Positions 44,368-55,545 of a stretch of 64,000 bases of DNA are shown piece after piece. Below the pieces are notes generated by a model. That model did not search any database, was not told the origin of the DNA, and saw nothing but the letters and a program-made list of their open reading frames with translations. Location of the stretch: the NCBI GenBank assembly GCA_963921795.1, contig OY997658.1:26589456-26653455 (forward strand), written 5' to 3'. Made by a program: the position numbers and the translations under genes. The stretch comes from Nannobrachium achirus. Lineage: Eukaryota > Chordata > Actinopteri > Myctophiformes > Myctophidae. Each line of letters opens with the position of its first letter. Position 1 is the first letter of the stretch.

Positions 44368-44663
44368 ATAGACTAAGCCCCCATGCCCCCCCCCCCCCTT
44401 TTTTATTATTCTTTTTTCTGGCTTTGTATTTGATGTTATGCTTTTGAAACTGATATTATCCTAGATAAAGTACTATGTTCTATCCGTCTGTCTTTCAATG
44501 TTATATGAGATACTTAAAGTGTGGTTCCTGTGGAAATAAGCCTCGGCTTTCTAGGATCTCCTTTTAGTTGACCTTGTACCAGTGATTTGTACTGTCATGA
44601 AACTGTACTTTTTTCTATTGCAAACTTCTAATAAATTCTTCAATCAATCAATCAATCTCTCTC

Positions 44664-44725
44664 TCTCTCTCACTGCATCCATAAACCTCGTATTTGGCCT
44701 TCCTGTTCTCCTCTTGCAGTCTGCA
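44664..44725 (+). pseudogene. possible TM1 fragment of the GPCR family
   Basis: The frame reads [15 protein letters not shown], close to STTINLVLGVPINSWVL of the intact receptors, immediately after the LINE tail. Only about 15 residues match, so chance cannot be excluded. Confidence 0.3.
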
Positions 44726-44848
44726 CATCACAACCTTCCAACCTGGGCTGATGATCAAATGTAGTCATTTCTGATCCTGTTAACAGTCACTCCTTGTCAC
44801 TCCAAATGAGAATCGCTGCATCCTCAATTCTGTATGTGTGCGCGCGTG

Positions 44849-44970
<122 letters not shown>

Positions 44971-45359
44971 AATGGAAACAAGCCAGAGCTTTCTAGTAGG
45001 CTATTTAAAATCCTCTTAGCAGACCTTCTATTGAACTGTACTTTCCTGTGCTGTTTTTTTCCACATTGCAAACTGCTAATCAAACACCCTACTCATTGTG
45101 TAATAGTATATACAATATTTATTGTAGTATATACTGTAGTTTAGTCAAGAGGCACCACTTTCCATTTAAGATGTTACAGTAGGCCCTATTATTTTACATT
45201 AGGCTACATTGTTTCAATTCATCTCAGTTGTTCTCCAGTAACAATTCACTCTTATGTATGACCTCAAATCATCATGGGGTGACTGTAGATAGCAAGATTT
45301 TGTTTGTGCTGCAGAGGTTTCACATTGTGTCGCTGATGGATGAGCACTGATGCCCCTAT

Positions 45360-45801
45360 CAAACAGTTTTTTTATTAGTATTAGGTTGTAGATGTGTTTT
45401 GATTAGTATCATGGTGAACATGTGTTTTAATTAGAATGTTAGGGTAGATTTGCACATTTAGAAATCACAACCATTAGGAGAAGTGCAGCACGCAGAGAGA
45501 GGAGGGGTTAACTGTCTTGCTCAGGGACACTTTGACACATAGACCAGGGCTGTAGTGCGAACCGGGAATCTCCTGTTTCCCAGAGACACAATAGCTATCT
45601 ACAACACTCAGGTAAGGCCACTTCTATTGTAGAGGTGTTTTGATTAGTGTTGTAGAGATTTTTAAATTAGTATTCTTTTGCAGGGGTGTTTCAATATTGA
45701 AAGTATCTTTCGTCGTCACGATGTTCCTGCCTCTCTCTCTCTGCCTTTTACTCTCATTTGTCCATCTCTCCAAAAGAAAAAGAGCCAAAGCTGCCAGTAA
45801 A
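45360..45801 (+). promoter_or_regulatory. GPCR-type leader before the pseudogene
   Basis: It contains TTAGGTTGTAGATGTGTTTTGATTAGTAT-like units, as in the other leaders, then TCTCCAAAAG and the GCCAAAGCTGCCAGTAAA start context. A decayed repeat with CTTGCTCAGGGACACTTTGA lies at 45514-45600. Confidence 0.45.
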
Positions 45802-45985
45802 ATGAACACATCAAACTCAGTCTAGCCTACTATAGCATCATTTTAGACATCACTGGCGCAACAATCAACCTGGTCCTGGGAGTCCCCATGCATCAACAGC
45901 TGGGTTCTGTGGCTGGTATTAACCGGACCAGCTGGGACAATGGCCTCAGAGATCTTCTCCCTCAATCTGAGTGTATGTGTGAGCA
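45802..45985 (+). pseudogene. truncated GPCR pseudogene
   Basis: The start ATGAACACATCAAACTCAG aligns with the intact copies, but the eighth codon is TAG. A two-base insertion follows in the TM1 region (CCCATGCATCAACAGC for CCCATCAACAGC). Similarity (AGCTGGGTTCTGTGGCTGGT, ATGGCCTCAGAGATCTTC, CTCAATCTGAGTGTATGTG) stops abruptly at about 45985, inside TM2; the rest of the receptor is missing. Confidence 0.9.
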
Positions 45986-46329
45986 CATGTCTAAAATTGG
46001 TCTAACACTGGTAAGTGAACGTTTTTTAGACGTCTAAACATTAGGACGCATTAGGACAGTGCTTTTTCATTCAGTGCACCAGGGGTCATCCATGCTGGAT
46101 CCATGTTCGCACTTTATTAAAAAACAGAGTTTGCTACATCTGCCTCATCATCAACGATACTGGGACTAGTTTTACAATGCGTTTTAGCAGCACCAATTGG
46201 TTGTGTTGTTTCAATATCTAAACTTTATGTCAGTACAAAATTTACCTAAATAAGTCACTCTATGTCTGATATTTTCAGCTCCTCATCACGGAGAGACTGT
46301 TTGCTTAATGGCCTTCCCTTGTCTGATAG

Positions 46330-46445
46330 TGAAATTTGATAGTTTCCACATTTGTGTTGATGATGAATGAACAAACGCCGATGCCCTGTCATAATGTGAG
46401 AACTATTTGCATTTCAGCCACGGCAACATTGGTACATTGCATGCA
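46330..46445 (+). repeat. extra copy of the GPCR 5' flank without a gene
   Basis: GATAGTTTCC, GAACTATTTGCATTTCAGCC and GGTACATTGCATG match the far-upstream leader of the 48774 copy. They are followed by repeats instead of a receptor, marking another broken unit of the array. Confidence 0.5.
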
Positions 46446-46559
46446 ATGGTGGGAAAAGTACTCAAATGTTTTACTTAAGTAAAAGTATCAATATTGAAAT
46501 GTAGAATTAGAAATACGCTGTTACAAGTAAATGCCTGGAGAGCTCCAGGCAGGAGCAAC

Positions 46560-47013
46560 CAGGGGCGTCACACCAAATTCTGGGCCCTGGGTACAAGGAT
46601 TCACCGTGGGCCCCCCATGAATGTTAACTATTGAAAAATAGCAGATATACAAGCTCACAGCGCGGCACCGAGTGCCGCGCTGCGAGCTTGTATATCTGCT
46701 ATTTTTGAAGAATCGTGAAAATGTGTGCAAGAAACCTATGTCAAGGACCCCCAAGATGATATGTATTTGGCCACGGACCCCGATCTCAAAATGTTTAGTT
46801 CCAGGGACCCCCAGAAGCAAAATACATAATAAGATTTTCACACATTTTCACAACTTTTCAAAAATAGCAGATCTACAAGCTCGCAGCGCGGCACTCGGTG
46901 CCGCGCTGTGAGCTTGTATATCTGCTATTTTTCAATAGATAAAGTTATTAGGGCCCCTCCACCTTGGGCCCCAGTAACTCAGTCCCACTTTCCTACCCCT
47001 TGTGACGCCCCTG
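46560..47013. mobile_element. hAT MITE (CAGGGGCGTCAC family)
   Basis: The ends are CAGGGGCGTCAC and GTGACGCCCCTG. Hairpins lie at about 46635-46705 and 46862-46932. No 8-bp duplication is visible (ggagcaac against cccacagt), so one flank has changed since insertion. It is a full-length sister of 9016-9498 and 33047-33545. Confidence 0.88.
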
Positions 47014-47784
47014 CCCACAGTACTGGAGAACTCTACGTACCTGTGTCACCTCAAGACCTCAGGAGGGACCCACCCAATGCCTCCCCAGATAGAGCAGGAA
47101 AGGAGAGTTTAGCCTTGGCCAGGAGGAGGAGATGGGCAGTGATTTGGCCACCACTGCCGACCCTGCCATCAGGAGGGTGTAGTGGTTCAAGGGTCGAAAC
47201 ACCTGATGATCGATGGGTACCGCCTTAAGACATCAAATTTCCTTGGCTGAGGCTACATTCACCAAACATGAATGGAGAAGCATCGTTAGATGTAATTATA
47301 ATCTGGAAATCTAAATTAATTTACTTGAATATAGTCCAAAAGAATTGGTATCAAAATGTACTTAAAGAACCAAAAGTAGAAAGTATGTGTCCCCTTTCAA
47401 AAGGTATATGTATTTAAATCTTTTGTGATCTACAAGCTCACAATGCATCGCATCGTTGTGAGATCAATAGAAGTAAAAGTATTGAACATTTGAAATAGGC
47501 CTATACAGGAAAGTAAAAGTAACTCAAAATTCAACTTAAAGGAATATTTCACTTTCAAAAAACTTTCCGTCATTTTATCGTCTACTCAGGCTTTTGGGAA
47601 CATCCGGGACAGTTTTTAAGTTGCTTGATTCAGTATTTAGATTTTTGATATGGGATATGCTGGGGGTAACATCAACAATCAAGGGACAATAACAAACTGA
47701 ATCGGCTGGTGAGAGAGACCGAATAATCTGGTGGGAGCAGAATGGATGATAGGGAGGACGTTGGAATATAGTGCTGAACCCCTC
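47014..47784. other. non-coding with repeat remnants
   Basis: There is a GTACTTAAAG / AAAGTAGAAAG dispersed-repeat piece at about 47340-47540 and a short palindromic core half (GATCTACAAGCTCACAAT) near 47428. No gene was found. Confidence 0.5.
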
Positions 47785-47790
47785 CCAACC

Positions 47791-47827
<37 letters not shown>

Positions 47828-47878
47828 AAATAAATAAATCAATCGATCGATCGATCTCTCTCTCTGTCTCTCTCTCTT
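47785..47878. repeat. (AATC)n, (AATA)n, (CGAT)n, (CT)n compound microsatellite
   Basis: Consecutive tetranucleotide runs pass into CT repeats. The CAATCAAT part resembles the LINE 3' tail, but no LINE sequence precedes it on either strand. Confidence 0.93.
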
Positions 47879-48149
47879 GTGACAGAATGATAGCATATAT
47901 AGAAACCACACAATATCTCTCACAAAATATAAGCACATGAATCCTTTTAAGATGTCATAATAGAATATATATTGTATATTTAATATATACAGTCAAAAGG
48001 TACCACTATCCATTTCTAATTATTTTTGCATTACATCTGCATATTCACTGTTAATTAATCTCATTTGTTCTCCAGTCACTCTTCTGTCTGATTTTTCAGC
48101 TCCTCGTTTGCTTATTAATGGAGGAATGGCCATGACTCATAGTGACATT

Positions 48150-48773
48150 TGATAGTTTCCTACATTAGTGTGATGATGGATGGACACTGATTGATGCTAT
48201 ATGAGAACTATTTGCATTTTAGCCACTGCAACAGCTGGTACTGCTTCATGACTGTGACTGACATTGTGTTGATGATTGGTGTGAACATTGATGGCCTGTC
48301 ATAATAATGACAACTATTTGCGTATGTCCAGCCACTGCAGAACATTAATAATTAAACAACATTGGTACATTGCATGTGTGGACAGCAGAGCACACAGAGA
48401 AGAGGACATCAAAGGCCAAGGTCTGATGGCAAATATTATATCTAATATTATGTGTTTTGATAAGTACCGTATAATATTGTAGAGGTGTATTGATTCATTT
48501 TAGGTTGTAGAGGGGTTTTGATTAATATAGGTAGAGGGGTTTTAATTAGTATTGTGTTGTAGAGGCGTTTTGATTAATATATTATGTAGAGGGGTTTTGA
48601 TTCACATTGTGTTCTAGTGGTGCTCTGATTAATATTATGTTGTAGAGGGGTCGCTTATAACGATGTTCTGTGTCTCTCTGTCTTTTACTCTCCTTCCTTT
48701 GGCGGTCTCACCAAAAGACTTTGCAGGATTGTGAAAAGAGAGACAGCGCACTCAAATCAAAGCTGCCAGGAAG
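48150..48773 (+). promoter_or_regulatory. GPCR copy 2 leader with minisatellite-like repeats
   Basis: Five to six imperfect units of about 28-35 bases (TTATGTTGTAGAGGGGTTTTGATTA consensus pieces) cover 48470-48655. They are followed by a pyrimidine tract, CACCAAAAG, and the CAAAGCTGCCAGGAAG start context. Upstream pieces (GAACTATTTGCAT) occur twice, at about 48208 and 48308. Confidence 0.5.
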
Positions 48774-49583
48774 ATGAACACATCAAATGAGTCCTCCATC
48801 TACAGCAACGTGGACATTGTACAAATCTCCAGCACAACAATCAACCTGGTCCTGGGAGTCCCCATCAACAGCTGGGTTCTGTGGCTGGTATTAACCGGAC
48901 CAGCTGGTATGGCCTCAGAGATCTTCACACTCAATCTGAGTGTATGTGAGATCATCTTCAGCTTGTTATTTCTTCCCCTTGTTATCAAGCCAATTCCCCT
49001 GTTTGGAACATTCGTTTATGCTTTCCTGTTAACTGGACGTCCGCTCTTCCAGAGCTGTATCTGCGTAGAGAGATTCATGGCAGTGGTTCACCCAGTGCTC
49101 TTCCTCAAGTACAAACCCCTCAGGTACAGGGTGGCTTGCTCTGCGCTGGCCTGGTTGGTCATCATCGCGGTTTCACTATTATATATGTTATTACACGTCC
49201 TGTTTGGTAACAGTAAGAAGATATTGTGTTATGTTTATTTGGGTGAATTCCTATTCTTTATGTCAGTGATGCTGTTCTGCAGCCTCGCCGTTCTCAGGGT
49301 TCTGAAACAGCCCATGCCAGGGGAGATGGGGAGGGAGAGGGAGAGGGACAACGGCATGAAGAGGAGAGCCTTCATTATCATCTGTCTGATCATGGGGTCA
49401 TTTTTAGGAAGTTTCTTAATTTGGTGCATCTTTCTCATTTTCGCCATTGAAGGAATTGACCTTGATTTACTTTTAATTATATCTATGTTAATTACTGTGG
49501 TCACTGGGTTTGTTCAGCCACTGCTGTACCTCTACCAAAAGACTGGCACATTGCCCTGTGTTAAACCTATACAAGGTACATAG
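48774..49583 (+). CDS. intronless rhodopsin-like GPCR, copy 2
   Basis: 269 codons. The N-terminus MNTSNESSIYSNVDI has two N-glycosylation sequons. Helices: TM1 (INLVLGVPINSWVLWLVL), TM2 (LNLSVCEIIFSLLFL), short TM3 ending SCICVERFMAVVHP, TM4 (ACSALAWLVIIAVSLLYML), TM5 (FLFFMSVMLFCSLAVLRVL), TM6 (IIICLIMGSFLGSFLIW), TM7 (ITVVTGFVQPLLYLYQ). An extracellular-loop-2 cysteine (KKILCYVYLG) remains although the TM3 partner is missing. One codon (Thr) is lost relative to copies 1 and 3 after GPAG. Intracellular loop 3 is basic (MGRERERDNGMKRR), as usual for G-protein coupling. The C-tail is very short (TGTLPCVKPIQGT). No disabling change was seen. Confidence 0.86.
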   Translation: MNTSNESSIYSNVDIVQISSTTINLVLGVPINSWVLWLVLTGPAGMASEIFTLNLSVCEIIFSLLFLPLVIKPIPLFGTFVYAFLLTGRPLFQSCICVERFMAVVHPVLFLKYKPLRYRVACSALAWLVIIAVSLLYMLLHVLFGNSKKILCYVYLGEFLFFMSVMLFCSLAVLRVLKQPMPGEMGRERERDNGMKRRAFIIICLIMGSFLGSFLIWCIFLIFAIEGIDLDLLLIISMLITVVTGFVQPLLYLYQKTGTLPCVKPIQGT

Positions 49584-49937
49584 ATACTGTAATCACATAG
49601 TGGACTCCCAATAATTATATCTGTAGTTATACTAATGAATCAAGTATAGTGAGGGGTCATGGCTACAAGTTCAATGATTAATGTAATTGTATATTGCTTA
49701 TTTTATTCATTTATGTCTATGCCATGTTTTTTCACTTGTTTCGCAAGGCACTTTGTAACTTTCTTTTGTGTAACTGTGTAACACTGTATAGCCAATAATA
49801 ATGTATATTATTGTAGTGAGTATACAGATATAATCCACACGCTTTCATTGTGAACACTTGTAGGTATGATGTGTTTTGCTGTAATTGTATTGTGTTTCGT
49901 AAGGCACTTTGTAACTTTATTTTGTGTATAACACTGT

Positions 49938-50135
49938 AGTAAGCCTTACCGAGCCTTGAGACCCATAGGGCAGGAGCCTATCCCCTGTTTCTGTACACGC
50001 TTGGATATGATGCTAGTATGGAGGCACTGGGTCCCATTTTTCAGTGTCTTTGGTATGACCCGGCTGGGGATCGAAGCCCGACCTCCAGGTCTCAGGGTGG
50101 ACACTCTAACCACAAGGCCAATGAACTGGTCATGA
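49938..50135 (-). mobile_element. tRNA-derived SINE, antisense
   Basis: On the minus strand the head reads GTGGTTAGAGTGTCCACCCT, followed by the B-box region GGGCTTCGATCCCC. The body ends near AGGCTCGGTAAGGC. The duplicate is at 59665-59895; it keeps about 30 bases that this copy lacks. Confidence 0.75.
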
Positions 50136-51302
50136 ACAGTGAACACAGTACTACGGTAGCCTAATGACTGCCGTCCTCAGTCTCTTTTATCAATTGTTTG
50201 TTCAGTTGCTAAATGTTATACTGCTATGCCACCATGTGCCAACGTATGCCACTTGTTGTGGCACTCTGAATTATGTTTTATACTGTAAAACACTTAGAAT
50301 TGCCTCGATGTATGAAAAGTGCTGTATAGATAAAGTTGCCTTGCCTTGCCTACATAATCTACACTGTACACATCACCCATCTGGGCATTGGCAGACAAAG
50401 GGACAGGGCTTAACATATCTTACATTAACAATGCTTTCATGTGAAAATAATGTTGTGTCCTGTAATGTGTCAACAACACTATCTCACCTGGGATACATTG
50501 GCAACTATATTCACCCACTGTAGGACATGAAATACATTATGGAATTTTAGAAAATAATGTTTAGAAAAGAATAACAATCACATGTGGCCTTGATGCTTGT
50601 TTGACGTTCTGGCTATTAGTGTTTTCCTCTTTGAGGGCACAGTGATAAGCTAAAGTATATCATTCTGTTTCTGCATGCACACACTTTACTCCTGAAATTC
50701 ACTGATTTGTCCAGTAGGTGGTAGTATTGTACTGTACCATGTAATGCAGTTGTGTTGTACAGTACCTGTCAGGCCCTTCATGTGCGAACAAGTGTCGTCA
50801 TACCTGTAAGCAGGGCCCAAACTCATCTACAACCACAGCACCACCCACCCCAGCTGTAACAATGGAAATCTCAAATAAGCTCTTTTTAGCCTTGTAGTCT
50901 TTCAATACAGTGACTGGGACTATATGGCTGTGATCTTTTACATTATGTAACAGTCATATTAAAATATGAATATTATTTCTGGTCTCGTTCTTGCGAGTTC
51001 TAATAATTATTTAGATGCAGCACATCCACAAAAGAATGTAGAGTGAGTGAGGAGTTGATAAAACAGAGGAAAAGTATAACATGTATTTGAATCTTTTCAT
51101 GCGCTTCTATTTCCTGTTTTAATGGCCCTATATTTATTATGGGAGTGACTGCCCCAATTTCAGCCACAATGATAACGTTAATGAATTTATTTATACTGTA
51201 CAGCAGATTTCCATACATAGTCACAAAGTGCTCTACAGAGCTGGGGTAAAAGAGAAACATGATAAGCATTTAGGGAAAAACAGCAAAAACTACAACAAAA
51301 GA

Positions 51303-51770
51303 TCAGTGAATAATGATAATAGCACAGTAGGCACATAAAATGGACACGTACATATATATAATCAATGAAAAGAAGGCTGGCAAGAAGAATTTAAGAAAAG
51401 GATTTAATGTAGAGGTGGCGTTCCACAGCTTAGGGGCCCGGACTGCAAAAGCTGTGGGAGCCTCCAGGAGGACCTGGTCTGAGGACCTGAGGCTGCACAC
51501 AGGCTTGTAAGGTTCGTCAGAGATATAACTGGGAGCCTGAGTGTCCATTCACATGCAGCTTTAAAAGTCAATCATAAAATCAATTCTGAAACTAACGGGT
51601 AACCAGTGAAGAGCAGCTAAGCTGGGGGTGATATGGTCATTAGAGTTGGTCAGCAGTCTGGCAGCTGTATTAATTGAAGAAGGGATATTGCTTTTTTGCA
51701 GAAGCCATAATGTGCACACCTTTGTGAGTGTTAGGTCAGCTGACACAAACAAAAACAAACACAAAGGATG
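51303..51770 (-). mobile_element. LINE fragment, RT C-terminal end
   Basis: Minus-strand frames read AARLLTNSNDHITPSLAALH, WLPVSFRIDF, then APSYISDEPYKP, SLRSSDQVLLEAPTAFAVRAPKLWN. These are hallmarks of the C-terminal part of a fish LINE polyprotein different from the one at 42112. It is frameshifted and truncated, and duplicated at 61217-61685. Confidence 0.75.
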
Positions 51771-52288
51771 ACCACAGAATCTAAATAATCAAATGGACAT
51801 GTGTGTAATGTATACTGAAATGCAAAAAAGGAAAATGCTGAAAACGTTGGTGGACAATGTTTTCTGCCCCTGTCAACTGATTTATGTAAATTAATGAAAG
51901 CAAATGCTCCAACCTAGCTGGGAGATGTGTAACATCTGAACATTCTCAACCCCTTAGTTAGAACCTATCTATTTAGATCATTATTATGTTTACATGTGTA
52001 TACAGTATATGTAATATCTTTAAACTTATTTACTCTTTTGAATAACTTTTTTTAATACTTTTCAGTGATAGTGCTATGCATTCAAATACTGACATGGGTG
52101 AACTTGAAACTGTGTGCATGCATTTGTGTGCCATATCATCATTGCATGACATTAGCCGTTATGTCAGTATACTAGTAAGACACCTGAGGGTGGAATGCGA
52201 CCTCAGGGTGACATGCGATCTCGCCCTAAAGGGCGAGGTCGCGCCAATTCTTGACCATCTGGCCAACCACAGCGTTTCTCTGACGATA

Positions 52289-54961
52289 TGACGGTAGTCC
52301 CATATGACATGATGGAATGGACTTTCTCCATATATGGGTCAGTGACGTGACGCCCCAAAAAATGTGTTTTTAAAAAAACTTTAAATTGCAGGCATAAAAG
52401 TTATTTACTTTTGTTCTACTCACTCTCAACCTTATGGAAATACATTTTGTTTTTAGATATTTTATTGGAATCAGACTTTATTCAGCAGTTTGTTGTACTT
52501 GTGCCTAAAATCGTCATATGGTGTGACATGAAAATAATTGTTCATAAAATGAAAATGGAGTACATCTTTCTTAAGTTACTCACTTTATCAAAGTCCTTTA
52601 TCATAACTAACCAGTGATCCACTATAGTTTTTTGAAAATTAATTATATCTGTATATTTTTTTCATAATCTACACTCTGTGTGAGGCCCATGTTCATGATC
52701 TTACAACATATTTTAAATGTATTCTGTCAAAACTTTCTCTAAAATTACACAAATATTTGTGACTCTTCCTGATAATATTCTCTATGTAATCCATAAACAT
52801 TTTTTTGGTTTAATCATTAATAAAGGTATGATTTCTCACTATTTGGAATGTCACACCAAATGATTTAGTGTCACACCGTATGATCATATCTTCATGTGTC
52901 AAAGCAAACTGTGTTTTAACCTACCTATTAGTGAGTACTGAACTGAACTACTGATTGATTAAACAATTACCCAGGATAACATGGCCTTAATATTTCTGAA
53001 CAGGATATTATTGTAGGGCTTTAACATGGGATAAGAAAGAATTGTAGTAGTAGATGGATGATGAGGATGTGCACAGGAATGCTACGCACACCTAAGTCTT
53101 CTGCCGGCCCACGGCAGAAGGATCCTAAAGGGACAATAAGGCGCATAGCCACACTTGGAGCCAAGGCATTGAAGGCAACATTTTATTAACACCAATTAGT
53201 GGAAACAGAACTCAGCATTCAGGTAAATTGCTTTTTTCCGAAGTCTCCTGAACTTGAACACAGCATTTTGTGTTGAACAAATGTAATTAGGAATCATGAC
53301 ATTACACCACATCTCCACTAGCTAAAGAGTGCTGGGTTGCGCAACTCCGAAAATAGCTGATCTACAAGCTCTCGCAGCACAACGTGTTGAGAGCTTGTAG
53401 ATCAGCTATTTTCGCTAGTTTTGTCTCGGGTCCTACCTTAACACTGTCCACTGTCCAGTCCAGTGAGTGAAAGTACAAAAGTATTAGATCAGATTAGATT
53501 ATACATTTAGACTGTATTGTACATCAGCCAGTCGTATTTGGTGAGGGTAGCAAACCGGCTGCCTTGTTGCGGTTCTGCTATGCCACAGACAACCTCCTGC
53601 TCTTCGTAGAAAATGCAGTCTCGCCCCTTTGGCTCCTCTCTCCTTGCTGGGTCATTGTTTAGTTTCTCCCTGTACTTTCTCGTTCTCTCAGCACTTGTCA
53701 TTTTCCAGCTGACAAAAGAAAATGCAATGTATAGTTTAAGACAAAGAGAAAATATTGTTTAGATTGAAACAATATGTTAAGGTTTCTGTGAAGGGGTTTC
53801 TGCTCTGTCTAATGAATTTGAAGTATCACTGAATGAAGCTAAATTACATTTTATGTAAAAATGTTAAAAAAAAATGTTTAAATGTACAAAAGAAACATGG
53901 AACTTTGTTATTTGTTGTTATATCTGTAGTTAAATACAGTATAAATCATATGGTGTGACAGTCAAGTCATATGGTGTGACAAGCAGACATGTCACACCAT
54001 ATGATTAAGTGTCACACCATATTACTGTTTTCTCCATTTAGGTTTACCTTGAGGCTACTATGTACACATTAGCATGCTAACAGCATGCTAGCTATAACAA
54101 AGCAGCCTAGATCTACATGGAAATATGACCAAAACTTCAAATAACTTAAGCTTTTTTTAAAGAAAAGGTGTCACACCAAAAGACATCCAGAATGGTGAGT
54201 TTGTCAACGTTTCAACAAGATGGCATTTCATGAAAATGTTAAAATCATAACTCACCTCAGACACCTGTCTTGCAGTTGTGCTGGGAGTGCTGAATAGCCT
54301 TACAGAAGAAGGACCTCTCTAGCCAATAGGTGTCCAAATAATTGCCTGTTTAATTTTTCCAAACTAGTGTCACACCAAATGATTTTGGGTTGGGGGACAA
54401 AATGTTTTTGATCAGAAATGACTGAAAACATTATGCTTTGACTTTGAAAAGATATAGGCTCAAAATAGACATTTTTTTTTAGCCTAAATTCATTTTCAAA
54501 TGATTTTTAGCAATTCTTTTTCTTAGTTTTATTCAAGTTCCCACTTTGAGAAACAAGGTCAGGACAGTCACACCATATGAGTTTTGCCATGTTTGGTTGA
54601 AGATTCTGAAGAAATGAGGAATGAAATGTTTTAATCTTGAGTAAGTTCACATAAAGCTTAATGTCCTGCACAATATTCAGAAGGTTTTTGACAAATATAT
54701 TTTTTATTTATACATGTTTGACACCGAGGACAGCGAAAACGTTACGTCACGTCACCCACCCACATAGTGTTCTCCACATCTCCATGTTTAGGCCAAACAG
54801 ATTCGCTCCATTTCTCCATGTATAGGTCCAAATGCCCAACGTTGAGCTTGACAACGAAACGTTCTTAACACAGACGAGAGTGACGAGGGTAAACATGGAG
54901 ATGTGGAGAACACTATATATGGAGATAGTCCAGTCCATCATGTCGTATGGGACTACCGTCA
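52289..54961. mobile_element. 2.67-kb TIR element with remnant ORF and many GTCACACCATATGA motifs
   Basis: Inverted ends of about 50 bp (TGACGGTAGTCCCATATGAC ... and its complement ending at 54960) match at about 46 of 50 positions, with TA on each outer side. A second inverted pair (GTGACGTGACG near 52342 and CGTCACGTCAC near 54744) lies inside. The interior is AT-rich and holds a small reverse-strand ORF plus about ten motif copies of GTCACACCAWATGA in both orientations. It looks like a non-autonomous DNA transposon. Confidence 0.7.
53507..53701 (-). pseudogene. internally deleted transposon-type ORF (AERTRKYREKL N-terminus)
   Basis: 64 codons from a true ATG. The first 23 residues (MTSAERTRKYREKLNNDPAR) are a lysine/arginine-rich motif that I recall at the start of large uncharacterised fish and invertebrate proteins of probable transposon origin. 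The remainder (FYEEQEVVCGIAEPQQGSRF) resembles the C-terminal end of the same large proteins, so the middle is probably deleted. This would be a derivative of the autonomous element. A host micro-gene or one exon of a spliced gene is possible but less likely given the TIR setting. Confidence 0.5.
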
Positions 54962-55142
54962 TAGACAGTAGCCATTGTTAGGCCGGAGTCAATGGCTGTC
55001 TGTCTGACTGTCTGTACATGGAGGTGATACTTTTCATGCCCATATATGAGTCATTCTGTACCACATCTCCATGTTTAGGCCAAACAGGTTCGCTCCATTT
55101 CTCCATGTATAGGTCCAAATGCCCAACGTCGAGCTTGACATG
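54774..55142. repeat. 80-bp direct repeat pair, about 286 bp apart
   Basis: CCACATCTCCATGTTTAGGC ... GAGCTTGACA occurs at 54774-54853 and 55060-55139 with about three differences. Confidence 0.88.
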
Positions 55143-55164
55143 GAGGATACTGCACATTGTACCT

Positions 55165-55545
55165 CATCCATCCTTTCTTCTCTCTCCTTTTGGTATCTTT
55201 ATCCTCCTCCTCCTTTTTTTCTTTTTTATTCTTCTCTTTTTTTCACAGCCGCCCCCATATTTACTTTAGAAAATATATATTAAATTCTAAGAACGTTTCG
55301 AGTACCAGTTTGATACAAGAGCGAATAAGAGCTACACTTCTGGAATCCTGTGCGTCGACTTAAAGTCGGATCCAGGCCTAATAACTTTATCTATCCGCCC
55401 CGTTGCCACCTCCTTGTTACATTTTCTTTTCTGAGACACATTGTACCTCATCCACCCTTTCTTCTCTCTCCTTTTGGTATCTTTATCCTCCTCCTCCTTT
55501 TTTTTATTCTTCTCTTTTTTTGTCTTTCTTAGTCTTGTGTATCCT
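55165..55545. repeat. direct repeat pair, T/C-rich
   Basis: CCTCATCCATCCTTTCTTCT ... TTATTCTTCTCTTTTTTT occurs at about 55161-55245 and again at about 55448-55520. Together with the 80-bp pair this shows a locally duplicated segment of about 280 bp. Confidence 0.82.

Larger units (their letters stand above)
42112..44660 (+). mobile_element. LINE (non-LTR retrotransposon), 5'-truncated, with 3' UTR and CAAT tail
   Basis: It contains most of ORF2 without the N-terminal endonuclease, then a 3' UTR with AATAAATTC and a CAATCAATCAATCAAT tail. The reverse transcriptase is split by at least two frame changes, so the copy is inactive. Short 3' repeat tails and the RT sequence fit the L2/CR1 group; the exact family would need a repeat library. 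Sister fragments lie antisense at 2113-2640 and 5130-5714. Confidence 0.85.
49584..52160. repeat. segmental duplication unit A, downstream of GPCR copy 2
   Basis: This stretch aligns nearly base for base with 59295-62090, with small indels. Shared parts include the post-stop TAGATACTGTAATCACATAG, a SINE, CAGTAGGTGGTAGTATTGTA and a LINE fragment. No gene is seen beyond repeat remnants. Confidence 0.88.

Noticed and set aside
46552-47021. 8-bp target duplication for the 46560-47013 MITE
   Set aside because: The flanking octamers ggagcaac and cccacagt do not match; the element is called from its termini and body only.
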